Origin: Armillaria gallica
Taxonomy: Eukaryota > Basidiomycota > Agaricomycetes > Agaricales > Physalacriaceae
Direction of reading: 5' to 3'
Assembly: GCA_037576215.1 (NCBI GenBank)
Contig: JBANDB010000001.1
Coordinates: forward strand, 6,758,001 to 6,822,000
Length of the DNA: 64,000 bases
The translations under genes were made by a program, and so were the position numbers. Under the pieces are notes generated by a model. The model was given only the letters and a program-made list of their open reading frames with translations, was not told the DNA's origin and made no database searches. Below are positions 33,260 through 44,881 of this stretch, piece after piece (within the stretch, counting starts at the first letter, position 1; the number at the start of each line of letters is the position of its first letter).

Positions 33260-35180
33260 TGAGGGAAAATTTTAAGCTGTTAGGGTGCAATGTTCTCCAT
33301 ACAGTGTCACCCTTAATTTAATGGTCTAGATCTCCACGGAATCAGATGAGTACATCCAGCACCAACAGGTGAAGTAATTCTTTTGTATGTTGCAGGGATA
33401 TGTGCTGATATCCTAGCCATGTTTCCTGGGCCCAAGTCATTTCCTGATGACAGCTCTGGAAAGTGATTGGCAGCGAAAGGTTGAGACGAGAACCTGGACA
33501 ACTGGACAACAGCCTGAGGCCATATGTATAAAATGCATTATCTAGACATACTTTTATTCTGTTTATGGTGATAATAATACAATAATAATAAATTTACTAT
33601 TTCAAATTTCTTTGTCTCCAAAGTGAAAATATTTGTAGTATATGATGTGACAAGGGGGAGGCATGGCTAAAATCCGGCACATAGGGTAGGGGGGAGGGGG
33701 GAGAAGTCCAAGCCTTAAACACGAAAGTGACATGCACTTTGCATGCCCTATTTAGGCTATATCTCACTGTAGGACTTACCTGATGGTCCAATTTATCTTT
33801 ATTTCAATAGCTTCATGTGAATAAGGATTGTTTCATGGTGAAATACCCACATTGGCAAGGAACATGGCTAAGATGAGGTATGGTAGCCCAACTGGCAATT
33901 ATCGGCAGTACACCGGCACATACCGGTATTTCTCCGGTAACTAAGATTGTGTTACTAAGCATTCCCAATATGTACATATTACTTCCATATATGGCAGGAG
34001 AGGGGGGGAGGGGGGGTCCAGCCCATCCTTAAACACAAAAACGTACATCATGTGTCTTTCTTGAATCCCGCCGCCCCCTTGTGATGTGGGCCCCAGCCAC
34101 CTGGTCCTGAGAAGATATAGCTCATTTTATGATAGCAATCATGTTATTATGGAATACAAGACTGGTACGCTCCGGTTATATGTATAGCCGGTGTGTGTGT
34201 ATATTTGTTCTTGCTATACATGGTAGTAGGACCTCAGACACATTGATTTTGCTATATTAATACATATATAAAAAGAATATCAGTTGTGACTAAGATGCAT
34301 GCATCTGTGACCGTGTTTAAATATTAGCATTTATACTGCAGATCTTCATCTTTTCTCTTCTCTTCTCTTCTCTTCTCTTCTCAGTTGGCTTGATTTTATT
34401 CTATCTTTATGTTTTCCTATTCCTCTGCATAGCTATTTTGTGCTCACACATTTCAGACATTGCGCAGCTGATTTCTTCTGTGGAACTTGTAGGGATGTCC
34501 ACTGTTACTGTTATGTATACCAGAATGACATTTGCAATCATTATTATTTTCCAGTATTCCTCAACTTTGAACTTGCTTCAACTTCTTTGTCCTGACAGCA
34601 AAAGCCCATGACTAATATATGCTTATGGCAATTAGACTTGCATAAAATATGTTTTAAATTCAATAACAGATCAAGTTGATAATAATATAATTTAACATTG
34701 GTCAGATAATAAGAGATATAATGTGACAGGTCCATGATAAATAGCAATTAAAGCAAATAAACTGAACTGTGCCACCTCTAGATCTCATTGAAACAGCAAA
34801 TAACATTGTGACTGTGACTATAATCACATGTAGATGAAGCTCTTTGTCACATCATGTGACCTGTCATGCATCGAGCCCGATGACTGCTTAGTCATATGTA
34901 TAAGTCATCAAGCTGGGCTTTTATTATTATAAAATATAAACTAAAAATTATTATTCTTTTATTCCACATACATTTAAATAAATCATAAACTTCCTTCCTT
35001 CCTTCCAGCACCCCCTTGGCCTGACCCAGACATCACTAAGAATTTTAGGCATGTCTAACACCTCCAACTCTAACCTAAGAAACTGACCACTCTTTCCACC
35101 ATTCAAATGTTGATTATAAGCAACACAATCAATCCTCTTTTATTCCTTACCTTTATTGCTTCCATACATGGAGCTACAGT
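33260..35180. other. AT-rich intergenic spacer
   Basis: No gene. It contains simple repeats, G-rich runs (around 33690 and 34005, each followed by a CCTTAAACAC block, a degenerate duplication) and GT/TA tracts. Confidence 0.5.
34352..34382 (+). repeat. (TCTTC)n microsatellite
   Basis: About six tandem TTCTC units. Confidence 0.9.
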
Positions 35181-36400
35181 CACTACTGGGGCATGTCAGT
35201 GGGTATGCCTGAAAGATGGCAGGTAAACACCAGCATGTATTTATATAGATTTTTTTAAGCATAAAAAACTGTACTATAAAAACCTGATAAAATACTATCT
35301 GCTTCCTTTCTAATCTTTACCTTGGTGTTTTGTCACATGTTTTTGCTATGAATTATCTTGTTGGAGATATCGTGGGAAGCCACAAGAAGAGTGTAGAAGG
35401 TTTAAGTCGGCATGATGCCAGATGACCTTGGGACCGATACTTACTGCTTATGGATGAGTTTAGTAAAACATTCTAGATAGTTTTCGTAGTATAAATACAG
35501 GCTCTGTAGGAGCCAGAGAATATTGGAATCGCAAGGCTCGGGACCACGAAATGAGCAAGAGGAAAGGGTGTTGTATATCCGTTGCAAACAAGATGGCATA
35601 TACTACTCAAGTACAGTCCTTTTATACGACGATTCTAACTAAAAGCTGCAGATATAAGCAACAAATACGTACAACTAATGAAAGAATAATGGCAAGACAT
35701 TAACAAGTGGCAACTGGTAAGATGAGCACTTCAACAGTTAATGATCAGCACTGTCGCTTGGTGACAATGTGAGCTTGAATATCAAACAGAGAATACAAGT
35801 TCATTAGTCTGGCTTTACCAGCCACTAGTCTACCCACTGTGAACCTAGTGTTTCCAACATATCTAAATAAGTACATGATGCCATTTGTGTCGTGTCTAAG
35901 TCTTATTGCCTATAAATGATATTAGGTGTTGATATTAGGTGTTTATACCCTGTATTTCTGATCATGTTGTTGTTCTAAAAATACCTGAGCAAAGATGCTG
36001 TGTGTTACCGCAGGTATTTCTTGTGGTGTTTATGGTAGGAAACACCTGGTCTTTCCTTTGTTTTATAGGTGTTTCCTTGCATAAACACCTTAAAGAAATA
36101 CCAATCATCATGTATGATATAATTGCTCATAACAAAGAACACAATTGGAAACCCAGGGTATAAACACCTAATATCATTTACAGGCAATAAAACACAGCAT
36201 GAATGACAGCATGTACTTATTTAGATAATTCGTAGCAAAAACATATGCCAAAACACCAAGGTAAAGATTAGAAAGGAAGCAGATAGTATTTTACCAGGTT
36301 TTTATGGTACAGTTTTTTACACTCAAAAACATCTATATAAATACATGCCAGTGTTTACCTGCCATCTTTCAGGCATAAACACCGACATGCCCCAGCAGTG
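35181..36400. mobile_element. Fold-back element with long inverted repeats
   Basis: The ends read inward as CACTACTGGGGCATGTC (left) and CACTGCTGGGGCATGTC (right). The inverted repeats continue through TATGCCTGAAAGATGGCAGG, CTATCTGCTTCCTTTC and, beyond an inserted solo LTR, TATCTAAATAAGTACATG and AAATGATATTAGGTG. Without the LTR the element is about 715 bp and almost wholly self-complementary. No coding capacity; MITE or fold-back class, superfamily unknown. Confidence 0.75.
35359..35859. mobile_element. Solo LTR inserted in the fold-back element
   Basis: 501 bp, starting TGTTGGAGATATC and ending TAGTGTTTCCAACA, with TGTTGGA/TCCAACA terminal inverted repeats. It is flanked by a 5-bp duplication, TATCT (35354-35358, 35860-35864). 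A TATA-like AGTATAAATACAGG sits near 35489. Its removal makes the left arm of the surrounding element continuous. The end sequence is typical of Copia-type LTRs. Confidence 0.85.
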
Positions 36401-37150
36401 AATACTAAAAAGGTTTTCCCAAAATAGTTGTATTTATTATATTTATAAAGAACTCATATCTATATTTGGCAATACAGCGGTATCTAGGGTATTAAGGCAC
36501 AGATGCATTTGAAATAGAGCGTACCAGTCTTGTATGCCATATGTTATATCTGCGTATGGTGCTAAATAAGCATTACCGGCATCAGAAATACTCATAATAA
36601 TACATGCAGATTTTCATTCCTCCAATGTTCATATGGGCGTATAAGGCTGCCGCAATTATTTCGGATGTTGTCATGCATTTCGAGCCTTGCCAAGGACTTA
36701 TACGGCCATATATATTTCTGTCCAATTCGCTGATGTCGAAAAGGGAAAGGTTGTGACCGTTATGTTTTTGTGACTTTGCCTTCCACCTCGACGTTCATCT
36801 GCATCACTCTGACTGGCGCCATAAACTCGCGCTCTTTTCGATTGGTCAAACCAGTGTCGCCCAAACCTGACTGGGACCTCCGACCCTCCGTGCTCTTTAC
36901 ACGCCAACTGTACTGGTCGGCAAGGATGCAGCACCGCCTTTCATTCTTTTTTTCCTCACTGGCATCCAAGTCAGGACTGCAGTTCACCAATTCTGAAACG
37001 ACATCTTGCCCATCATTTGAGGATTTGGGCAGGTTTCTCGTAGTGTGAGATACAGTGGTAAGCATCCAGCTAGCTATCGAGTGCGTCTTTTCTCCTACAA
37101 TTTATATATATATATAAATAACCTGCTTCAACAGCAGCATATCCTTTTAA
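36401..37150. other. Intergenic, no supported gene
   Basis: The antisense frame pair at 36760-37065 has no domain. The end (37066-37140) resembles an exon-intron module repeated further right. Confidence 0.4.
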
Positions 37151-37179
37151 ATGAACCTAGTGCACGTTGATCGAGAGGA

Positions 37180-37440
37180 CCCTGCCACAAACTCGACGTG
37201 TACTTCACTCCCACTCCACGCTGGACACCGCGATCCACAACCTCGACCCATTCGCTGCCCACGGACTCATTACCGTCGTCGTCAACTTCCATCTCGTACA
37301 CCGTTAACCACCATAAGCGAGCTTTGGGACTCAGGGGAGAGGTTAGGACACCGTGATTCCGCCTATACTTTCTTTCTGACCTTTTCTTTCCCTAGATATG
37401 AACCTTCGATGGCTAGGACAGGCCCCTCTTGAAGATGTGA
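37180..37440 (+). pseudogene. Alpha/beta-hydrolase fragment
   Basis: Short blocks KLDVYFTPTPRW and DPFAAHGLITVVVNFHLV match the start and the first core strands of HSL-type alpha/beta hydrolases. The oxyanion GGG motif between them is deleted. A better preserved copy lies at 38719. Confidence 0.55.
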
Positions 37441-37799
37441 CGCCCCCCGAAGCACAGATCTGCTCAGAGAATCATTTTTGGATAAGGGGATGCGATAGCG
37501 AGAATAGGGAAGGACGAGTAAACATGATTCGCAGAGGTGTGCAGCTCTCATCTGCTTCTTACTTTGTTGTCGACCTCTCTCCAGAGTGCACGACATTGAG
37601 CTGCCAGCAGCGTCACCGTTCATGAACGTTCAAATTCGTCAAACTTGATATACGACGTCGACGACGGGGTCACTGCAAAAGGTACGGCTAGTCGCTGTTT
37701 TCCTGACGAAAGCTGATTTGAATGCAGGCCACGTCTGTAAAGGAACGGCGACACGGACTGGAGGATATCACCGAGGAGGGCCACACTAGCCAGGGCTGT

Positions 37800-38230
37800 G
37801 ACGCTCGTGGCGAGAAAGGGAGGACTGTGAGGATGGTCGCCATGTCAAGGGCAGCGGCTGAAGAGATTCCAAAAATGGACGACGAGGGATGGGCTGGTGG
37901 TTAACATGCAGTGAACATCCAGGTACCGAGTGCGTGCGGCGTTTTCTCCTATATACTGCGATTACTAACCTACTTGAACAGCGCTAGGCCGAGCGCGCGT
38001 CAATTGAGAAGTCCACTAGGGAGGAACGTCTACGGTGCATGCGCGGAAGGGTTGTCACCGAGGGAGATGCTAGGATGGTCGTCATGTCAAGGGGAGGTTG
38101 AAGAGGCGCCAAAAATAGACGAGGAGGGATGGGTTGGTCGTCAACATGCGGCGAACATCCAGGTACCGAGTGCGTGCATCTTTTCTCCTATATGTGCTAT
38201 TGCCGACTCACTTGAACAGCGCCAAGTCGA
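37800..38230 (+). repeat. Tandem duplication, 240-bp period
   Basis: Two copies, starting near 37827 and 38067, share AGGATGGTCG, GACGAGGGATGGG, CATCCAGGTACCGAGTGCGT and an intron-like stretch ending in TTGAACAGCGC. AGGTACCGAG occurs at 37921 and 38161. Related modules occur near 37066 and 38557, so a gene start was probably multiplied. Confidence 0.7.
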
Positions 38231-38718
38231 ACGCGTTGTCCCCATACACTCGTGCTCATTTCGAATGGACACAAGATTCGCGTCAAGCTAGCTCAATCTT
38301 GCCCGAGCCCGACACTCTTCGCTCCTTGAGCTTGCACCCCAATCATATTGGCCAACAAGTACGGAGCACGCTACGCCTCTCACTCGTCCTCATCCGAGTC
38401 GGGGCCACAGCTGACCAGCACCACCTACAATGATATCCCGTGCTTCGTTTGAGGATGAAACTAGGGATCTTTTCGTACAAGATGGTCGGGCGATGGTAGC
38501 AAAAATCCAGCGAACCATGGAGCAAATCACCCTGGTCCAAGACAGAGAAATCAACAATATCTTTGTACCGAGTACGTCTTGTCTCATACATTTTATTATA
38601 ACTAATCACCTTTGTGTGACAGCGCTAAGCGAATTTGGCCCCATTCTTGAAGCCAAAACGCACGTCCATTAAGAAGACCGCGTGAGAATCCCACCAATAC
38701 GGCCCGATTGACCGCCAC

Positions 38719-39335
38719 ATGCTCGACGTCTACTGCCCTCCTACTCCACGCTCCGACGCCCCGATCCTCGTCTTCTCATACGGTGGCGGCTGCTACATGG
38801 GCGCATATGATACATACTCTTCATCCTCGCCTCCATGGTCTACCACAGCCTTGGCCCCTTCGCCGCCCGCGGATTCATCACCGCCGTCCCTCCCTACCAC
38901 CTCGTCGACTCGGGTGTCCAATATTGTCCTAAGCACGGCTCAGGACATGCGCGGTGTGATGCAATGGGTTGTCAATAACTATTCTTCTCCGGCTCTGACA
39001 CGGACGTCTGCATCCTTGGCTGCTTGCATATTCACCATTCTCGCCCTCCGAGAGCTGTCGTCCCCCCGCTTTATACCCTCGTATCAAAGGCGCCATCCTC
39101 CTCTCGACCGTATACATTCGAGTACATACCTACGGATATGCAGGATTCCGTTAGGTTACATTACGGCGAAGATGGGGAGGCGACGCAGACAGTATCGTTG
39201 TTGGAATCGGCGAGATCATCAGCTCCGAGGCTCCTGCTGGGTATCGGCAAGTGGGATATTCGTCGTCTGCATCCCACTATAGAGAAATTTGGTGAATTTT
39301 TCAGGGGAGGGAGCCTTGTTGTACGGCGAATCCTA
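38719..39335 (+). pseudogene. Alpha/beta-hydrolase (HSL-like), frameshifted
   Basis: ATG begins MLDVYCPPTPRSDAPILVF, then SYGGGCYMGAYDT, the oxyanion-hole GGG of the hormone-sensitive-lipase group. In a second frame SLGPFAARGFITAVPPYHLV follows. The first frame returns with AQDMRGVMQWVVNN, and a third carries YTFEYIPTDMQDSV and RLHPTIEKFGEFF. The parts are in correct order but need several frame changes, and the GxSxG nucleophile region is not clear. Such enzymes hydrolyse esters; this copy is very likely inactive. Confidence 0.65.
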
Positions 39336-39690
39336 GTATGTCGCCCGCACATTGACAGGTGTGGCAGAATTGACAGATGGTGTATAGATGGGTCTGCACA
39401 GGGTGATCATTATGGATACCGATGTCCGTTATTTCTTTCCCCGTATCTGTAAAATTCCATTCATGACCAAAGCAGTCGGGGAAGGACTGGCATGATCGAC
39501 CCCTTCCTTGCATCGAACGTTTCTGATGCTTCAAATTAAATGTTCATCAATCACTGGGTGTGAAGTATAGCCCATGCAAGGAAGAGAAACGCCTTATGCA
39601 CCGAAAGATAAGTGAGTGAGAAACATCATATCCCCACATTCTCTAGAAAGGAAAAAAATTAGGAGTAGGTATCGACATCTCGTACATTAT

Positions 39691-39746
39691 CTTGCTGGGA
39701 GTCGAACTCAGCGTGTGGGTACTAGCAACCGATATGCTACTTGAGA
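39691..39746 (-). pseudogene. tRNA-like unit 1
   Basis: TAGCATATCGGTTGCTAGTAC, then GAGTTCGACTCCCAGC. The order D arm then T arm, without an anticodon arm, resembles a shortened tRNA-Asp. Confidence 0.5.
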
Positions 39747-39849
39747 TTGAACATCGTAATGGTGATTGCGTACTTCCGAGCTGTATCAGATCTGCATGGT
39801 CCCAAGCAAAACCATGCGTAAAAGTTTTTATCGACATGGATCACAAGTG

Positions 39850-39908
39850 TCTCTTAGCCCGGGAATCGAACCGACCGCTATTTATGTAACCAATATACCA
39901 AGGGAGAC
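39850..39908 (-). pseudogene. tRNA-like unit 2
   Basis: TTGGTATATTGGTTAC followed by GGTTCGATTCCCGGG; TCTC/GAGA end pairing. Confidence 0.5.
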
Positions 39909-40216
39909 AGGTAAATTAGCACACACGCAGCGATTTGGCTGACGATGGTCGCCTCTCCTTGGAACTGGCAGGTGCGAATTATTGTCTCGCTGATACAGAT
40001 GCGGACCACAAAGTAAGACGTAGTACTCACGAGCCCCGGGAAGAAACTATCTGCTACCAGAGACAGCACGCCGTCCGAAAAACTTGATGTTACTTAGTTA
40101 GGAGTCAAGTCCAGAGCATATTTGGGATTTAAACTAGGTTGGAAGTACGTACGCCGACTCGATCCCCACGGCCCAAGAAAAAACACCAAAATTACACGCG
40201 CATGTATCCAGGATGT

Positions 40217-40271
40217 ACCTCTCTGGGAGTCGAACCCAGTGCGGGGGCGTAATCAATGAACTACAGGAGGC
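40217..40271 (-). pseudogene. tRNA-like unit 3
   Basis: TGTAGTTCATTGATTACG followed by CTGGGTTCGACTCCCAG; CCTC/GAGG end pairing. Confidence 0.5.
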
Positions 40272-40568
40272 AAGTAAACACTTAAGGGGATCTCAGGCTC
40301 AATGTCGTGCGCACCTGCAGAGATGCGGAAATGGTGAACAATACCAGGAAGGTAGATCCTATCCTTGCATACTGAGACAATCGGCGCGTCTTCTTCATCA
40401 GTCGATCCCTTTCAACTCACAGAAGCATACGTCCTGTGATAACAGAGAGAGAGACAGAAATGAATCTCCATCGAACGCAATCCTGGATTTCGAGCACAAA
40501 TGAGAAATGTATACCATGTAACTTTTATTAATAAAAGAAAGTCCGATCTCTTGCTATGTAACCAGTGG

Positions 40569-40630
40569 CTAGCCTGGGAGTCGAACCCAGTTTCTGACAC
40601 CCATGTGCACTAACCAGTATACCATGATCC
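40569..40630 (-). pseudogene. tRNA-like unit 4
   Basis: CATGGTATACTGGTTAGTGC, a short stretch containing TGTCA, then CTGGGTTCGACTCCCAG. Nearest to tRNA-Asp(GTC). Confidence 0.5.
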
Positions 40631-40920
40631 AGTTCACTCGGAAAGATTAAAGACAGTAAACAGCCCAACGTCTACAAACCTCTTTTCTCCAAGTTCGTAT
40701 TATGCAGCTTCAATCGTACTGCGAGGGATGCGGAAAGGACTACGTGGACAAATGCACGCGTCGAAGGGTCATGCATTGACTGCGATATCACAGCACCAAA
40801 ACAAAGCAACACGAAACCCTTGCACACAGAGTGAAGGTTCTTCAGTGAGAGTTCCAGGAAGAAACCAATGGCGATGGGCCATCAGATTGTTTAAAAATTC
40901 TCTTGGAGACAATAACACCA

Positions 40921-40980
40921 TGTCCCGGTTGAGAATCGAACCCAACACTCTGTGTTACCGCCAATTACACTAGAGGATCT
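40921..40980 (-). pseudogene. tRNA-like unit 5
   Basis: CTAGTGTAATTGGCGGTAAC then TTGGGTTCGATTCTCAA. Confidence 0.5.
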
Positions 40981-41394
40981 GAAAGAAGAGGCAATCGCCT
41001 TGCCAGATAGGAAAATCGAGGTGTGGCGTGTCTTGGTACTGGAGAGGAGAGACACTCAAACACGGGAGAGATGCGAAATAAAGCGTCGAACAGGCCGCAT
41101 CCTTGTGAGCGAGAGAGAAAAGTAAGGACTTGGCTGTGCGTTAATTGTCCTGTTTTAATCGCCGACATCCTATCTACGGTATCTAATATAGTACAATAAA
41201 AATGGTCGAGGAGCAGGGCACTCGGTGGGATCTTCCTAGCTTTGGACCGCTATTGGGCTTACGGAGATAAAAAGAATCGTGAATGGCTTGACGAAACCAC
41301 AAGGGATAGCATGGACGACAACATTATTGCCTTGAGAGGGAATCACAAACAAGTAAGCATCTCAAGGCAAAAGAAAACCACTGCAGATAAATAT

Positions 41395-41454
41395 CTTCAG
41401 CCGGGAATCGAACCCGACGCTCTATGGGTAGTATCTGGTAGACTACAAGAGTAC
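41395..41454 (-). pseudogene. tRNA-like unit 6
   Basis: TTGTAGTCTACCAGATACTAC then GTCGGGTTCGATTCCCGGC. Confidence 0.5.
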
Positions 41455-41455
41455 A

Positions 41456-42005
41456 GCAAGGGATAGCATGGACGAAGTTTAATCCAGTGGTACCGGTGAT
41501 CTTCCTAGCATTATTGGAGAGTTAGTATGGGCCAGCAGCGAATCGCTAAAGTTGGGTTCATGATGTCCTCGAATGTAGAATTGGGACAGGAAGGTTATCT
41601 GCGAGCCAGGTGATCCAATGGGAAAAAAAAATAGGGATGTCGAACCAGAACACTATGTGTCATAGCCAGCGTTCAGCATGACCCATCGTTGGACAGCGAG
41701 ACAGAAGGGAGGACCATTATCCTTAGTTCCGCCATTTGTAGAGGCTGTAGATTAATCTATGTCGTATCGTCAACATCCTATGTAACACGAGAATGACCTC
41801 TGAGCAGGGGATTGAATCAAGTCGTGATCTTCCTAGTAGTTTTATGGGCCAGTGGGAATTCGCTATTGCTCTTGTAGAGATCAGGGAACGTCTAAACATG
41901 TGATTGACCTGGATATAATTTATTTCGATACACGCATTGTCGGAGCCTGGTAAAACCCGACTCTTGAGTAGACGATGGAACACAGAATGGTATTCTGCCC
42001 GTGCA
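41456..42005. other. Intergenic with degenerate tRNA-like traces
   Basis: Near 41640 and 41805 the plus strand has GATGTCGAACCAGA and GGGGATTGAATCAAG, mutated complements of a B box. No gene seen. Confidence 0.4.
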
Positions 42006-43545
42006 TCACAGAAGAACACGCTCTTCAGACGGCGCGTCTTCAATTTCTACATACAGAGAATGTCAGAAATGCTAAGTTCCACGGAATAGACATTACTTAC
42101 CTTCATCGATGATTATTGAGATATCCAATCCTTCCGTCTTGTACGATTTCAAGCGATCAACGCAACACAAAGCTCTGGGCGTTAGGGAAACATGGCCTAC
42201 ACGAGTGATAGGATTCCAGGTTCTGATACGAACTTGAGACAACCGAGTAACTCGTGAATCTCGGGGAACGTTCCAACGCTTCTCAATGATCCTAACCAGT
42301 AATTCATCCCGCCCTTCCAGCCGGACGTCATCTGTAAAAAGCTTGTTTGCACTCAGCTGAAGGACAGACAAGCTCGGAAGCATCACACTCCTTTCACCTA
42401 AGAGGCCCTTGAGGAACCTCGCAGGATCGCGGTCATTTTCCGAATCTTCCAAAAGGAGAAATAATATGCGAAGCTGGGGAACGCATGAGAAGAGTTGATC
42501 GGGGTCCAGAGTGTCCCTCGATATCCTGAGCGTAAGAGCCTGCAGCTGACTCCCCGAACAGGCGAAGAATCGAGATATCGTTAAGTTGGAAGATGGATAG
42601 TCAGCGTGTGGCAGAGTGAATGATAGGTGTTCCAATACCGGGCAAATGAGGTAGCCGAGTAGTAAATGAGAGCGTCCGAGGCTCAGCGAACGGAGTTTCA
42701 AGAGCGTCAGTGGAGCAATGGTTGCTACCACAGGGTCATGGCGGAATACGGTCCTTTCCGCCAACTCTTCAAGACTCGGACATAGTCGGAGGTGTGATAA
42801 CCAGCTCCATACGAGTAAACTTCGCAAAGGACATGGTCAAATGTGTGATATGCGACCACGGAAACGGAATCGTGCCCAAGTCGAAAGGAGGCATCCTTAC
42901 GTCAAATTCGAGAGATCTGAGGTTGGGCGCGTTTTGGAACATACTCAAGATGGCAGTGATGTTAATGGAATGTTGGTAGCTCACGACAAGTGACTTCAAT
43001 GAGGGGAAATGGACCGGGGGGGAATTGAGTAGTGATCGGGTCCATTGGAGAGAGGGATTTCCTAACAGGCAGACATCTTCCCATTGCCGCGAATGCTGCA
43101 TTAAAGTCTCAATGATGGCATCTGGAAAAGTGTGATATATCCAGATCGTCATGGAGAGCCCTTTCTGTCTGGTCCGCTGAAGCGCCTCGCGGAACATTCT
43201 TGCTCCGGTTTCTTGCATAGGTTTTATTTGACCTTGCCAATCCACAAGAACAAAAGACGACCACAGGGCGGGGTAACCCCAGGCAATATCTCGCCATCGG
43301 CGACAGACTCTTCCCAATAGCCACGGACCGTCGTGAAGTGGCTCGAGAACGTTATATGGGCCTGCGCCTGCGAGGAGAAATATCTTGGACAGAATTTCGG
43401 GAGGAAGGGAGTGAATGGGCGGGTTTGGCACGGCTTCAGGCTCCACTGAGGCGCCTTGCAAACAATGGATGAATGGATCTGTATCTAGAGAGACAGAATA
43501 TTCGTCAGCGGTATGAGTAACAACATCGACGCCCACCATTGCCAC
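42006..43545 (-). CDS. F-box/LRR-like protein, apparent frameshift
   Basis: ATG at 43545. Residues 45-100 hold an F-box: SLPPEILSKIFLLAG, then LGRVCRRWRDIAWGYPALWSSF. Leucine-rich segments follow (HFPSLKSLVVSYQHS, LRSLEFDV, LRLCPSLEELAERTV, LRSLSLGRSHLLLGYL), as in the F-box family that is greatly expanded in mushrooms. It would act as a substrate adaptor of SCF ubiquitin ligases. The frame changes by one base near 42,800: one frame ends MELVITPPTMSES, the next carries LRLCPSLEELA over the same bases. No intron fits. An intron with a GTAAGT donor lies at about 42050-42103, and the last exon ends EDAPSEERVLL at 42006. Either a recent pseudogene or a base error. Confidence 0.75.
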
Positions 43546-44881
43546 TGTCCGTTATCGTCATTGTTATCTGCATCTTCATCTATCCAGAAATAAAGTCAAC
43601 AAAATCAGATTCTATCTCCTCCTTCAACAACAAGAATAACCGATTGCGGCAGATCGCGCTTAGAGGAAAAGATTGCTTTCAATGAGTGTTCAAAGTTGGT
43701 GGTTGACACGATGTTGGTTGCGGTCGATTAGTGTGACGTCAACCGATTGGTCGGCTGTCTCGGTCCGAGATCGCCGGGGCAGGCGAGGAACTGCAAGGCG
43801 AGCTTTAGGGTTTTCTGGGAGTCTTTTATCGTTCGCAACAGCACTCAAAGTCTAGTTATACAGAGTGCGGGAAATAAAAAGGAAGCAAAAGGCCTTGGCA
43901 TCTCCTCAAAACCGCCAACTTCGAACACACAAGTGGGAACGACGAGGAAGATTCAAGAAATACGGTCCATGCGCGACCCACAAATTGAGGCTCAGGTAAA
44001 ACAAGGGATAGCAAACAAGTATACAACAGGCAACACGTGCGTTGAAAATCCGTAACAGCACACAGCACGCACGAAGCTATCCGGTACCTAGCACATCGGC
44101 ATAAAATAAACACGCGTGGTACTCGCATGGAGCACGGTACGATGGTGGGATATCTAATCAACAAACTAGTAAACCCGAGAAAATACGATGGCAAGTGCTG
44201 GCCTACTAGCGCTGCCATGCACAGTCGCAAAGTGATGCGCCTGAGCAGTATGCCATTATAAGCAGTCGAGTAACCACCCACTAAGGTAAACCTCCATTTG
44301 TTGTCTACAGCGCGACATGCACCTGGACATAACCGCTTGAGAACCGCACAACGTTGACACACAAAGGATACCGCACATTCTTTGATCCCGCTCAACAGCA
44401 TTTCAACCACCTGTAGTACGTTCACGCGGTAGAACGACTAACACGGTAAGCACACTGATAGGCACCCGTAGCTTGAAGCATCTTCTATCTATAAATAACC
44501 CGAAAGTAAGATCTGCCTGGGGACAAGTAAGCAACAGGAGCGATAGAGAGTAAGAGTCGCTTACAAGAAAAAGCAGAATGGAGTGTTTACAAGGAGGGGT
44601 GTCCGCACAAAGCGGACTAAGGTCCCAAAAATTGAGGCTCAAGGCCTACCGCGGCAAAATGCCATGTTCCCCTCAAACGAGGATGGAGCGGAGTAACTAG
44701 GCATTGCGCATTCATGCCGACAGGGATTCAGGCTAGATAGAGACAAGCTCGACATCCACTGCCGCATGAACGCATGCCAGCCACAAACGAGGGCAGAGAT
44801 GGACAGATACATTTCTTCATCAACTCCCGGATTGGGAGACAAAATCCAGCCGTTCAAAGGAGAGAACAAATGATGGCGCAA
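43546..44881. other. Intergenic upstream of the F-box gene
   Basis: The frame at 43856-44425 (minus) is low-complexity and Cys/Leu-rich with no domain. No gene is called. Confidence 0.4.
43734..43741. promoter_or_regulatory. CRE-like palindrome TGACGTCA
   Basis: Perfect 8-bp bZIP (CREB/ATF-type) site about 190 bp upstream of the F-box start. Function inferred from consensus only. Confidence 0.35.

Larger units (their letters stand above)
39691..41455 (-). repeat. Row of tRNA-like units
   Basis: Six units on the same strand, spaced about 160-480 bp, each hold a B box of the form GGTTCGA(C/T)TC(C/T) or one mismatch from it, next to an A-box-like stretch. Traces of two more lie near 41640 and 41805. 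The sequence between units shows weak repetition, for example GAGAGATGCGGAAA-like motifs near 40319, 40732 and 41070. See the separate entries and the tRNA-Asp at 47522. Confidence 0.65.

Noticed and set aside
33830..36600. Larger inverted repeat around the fold-back element (shared ATACAAGACTGGTACGCTC)
   Set aside because: Only about 20-25 bp match well; the rest does not align, so I do not call an element of that size.
36760..37065. Antisense frame pair as a gene
   Set aside because: Both strands are equally open, without domain or supporting context.
39691..41455. CRISPR-like array
   Set aside because: Spacing is irregular, the repeats are tRNA-type B boxes, and the genome is eukaryotic.
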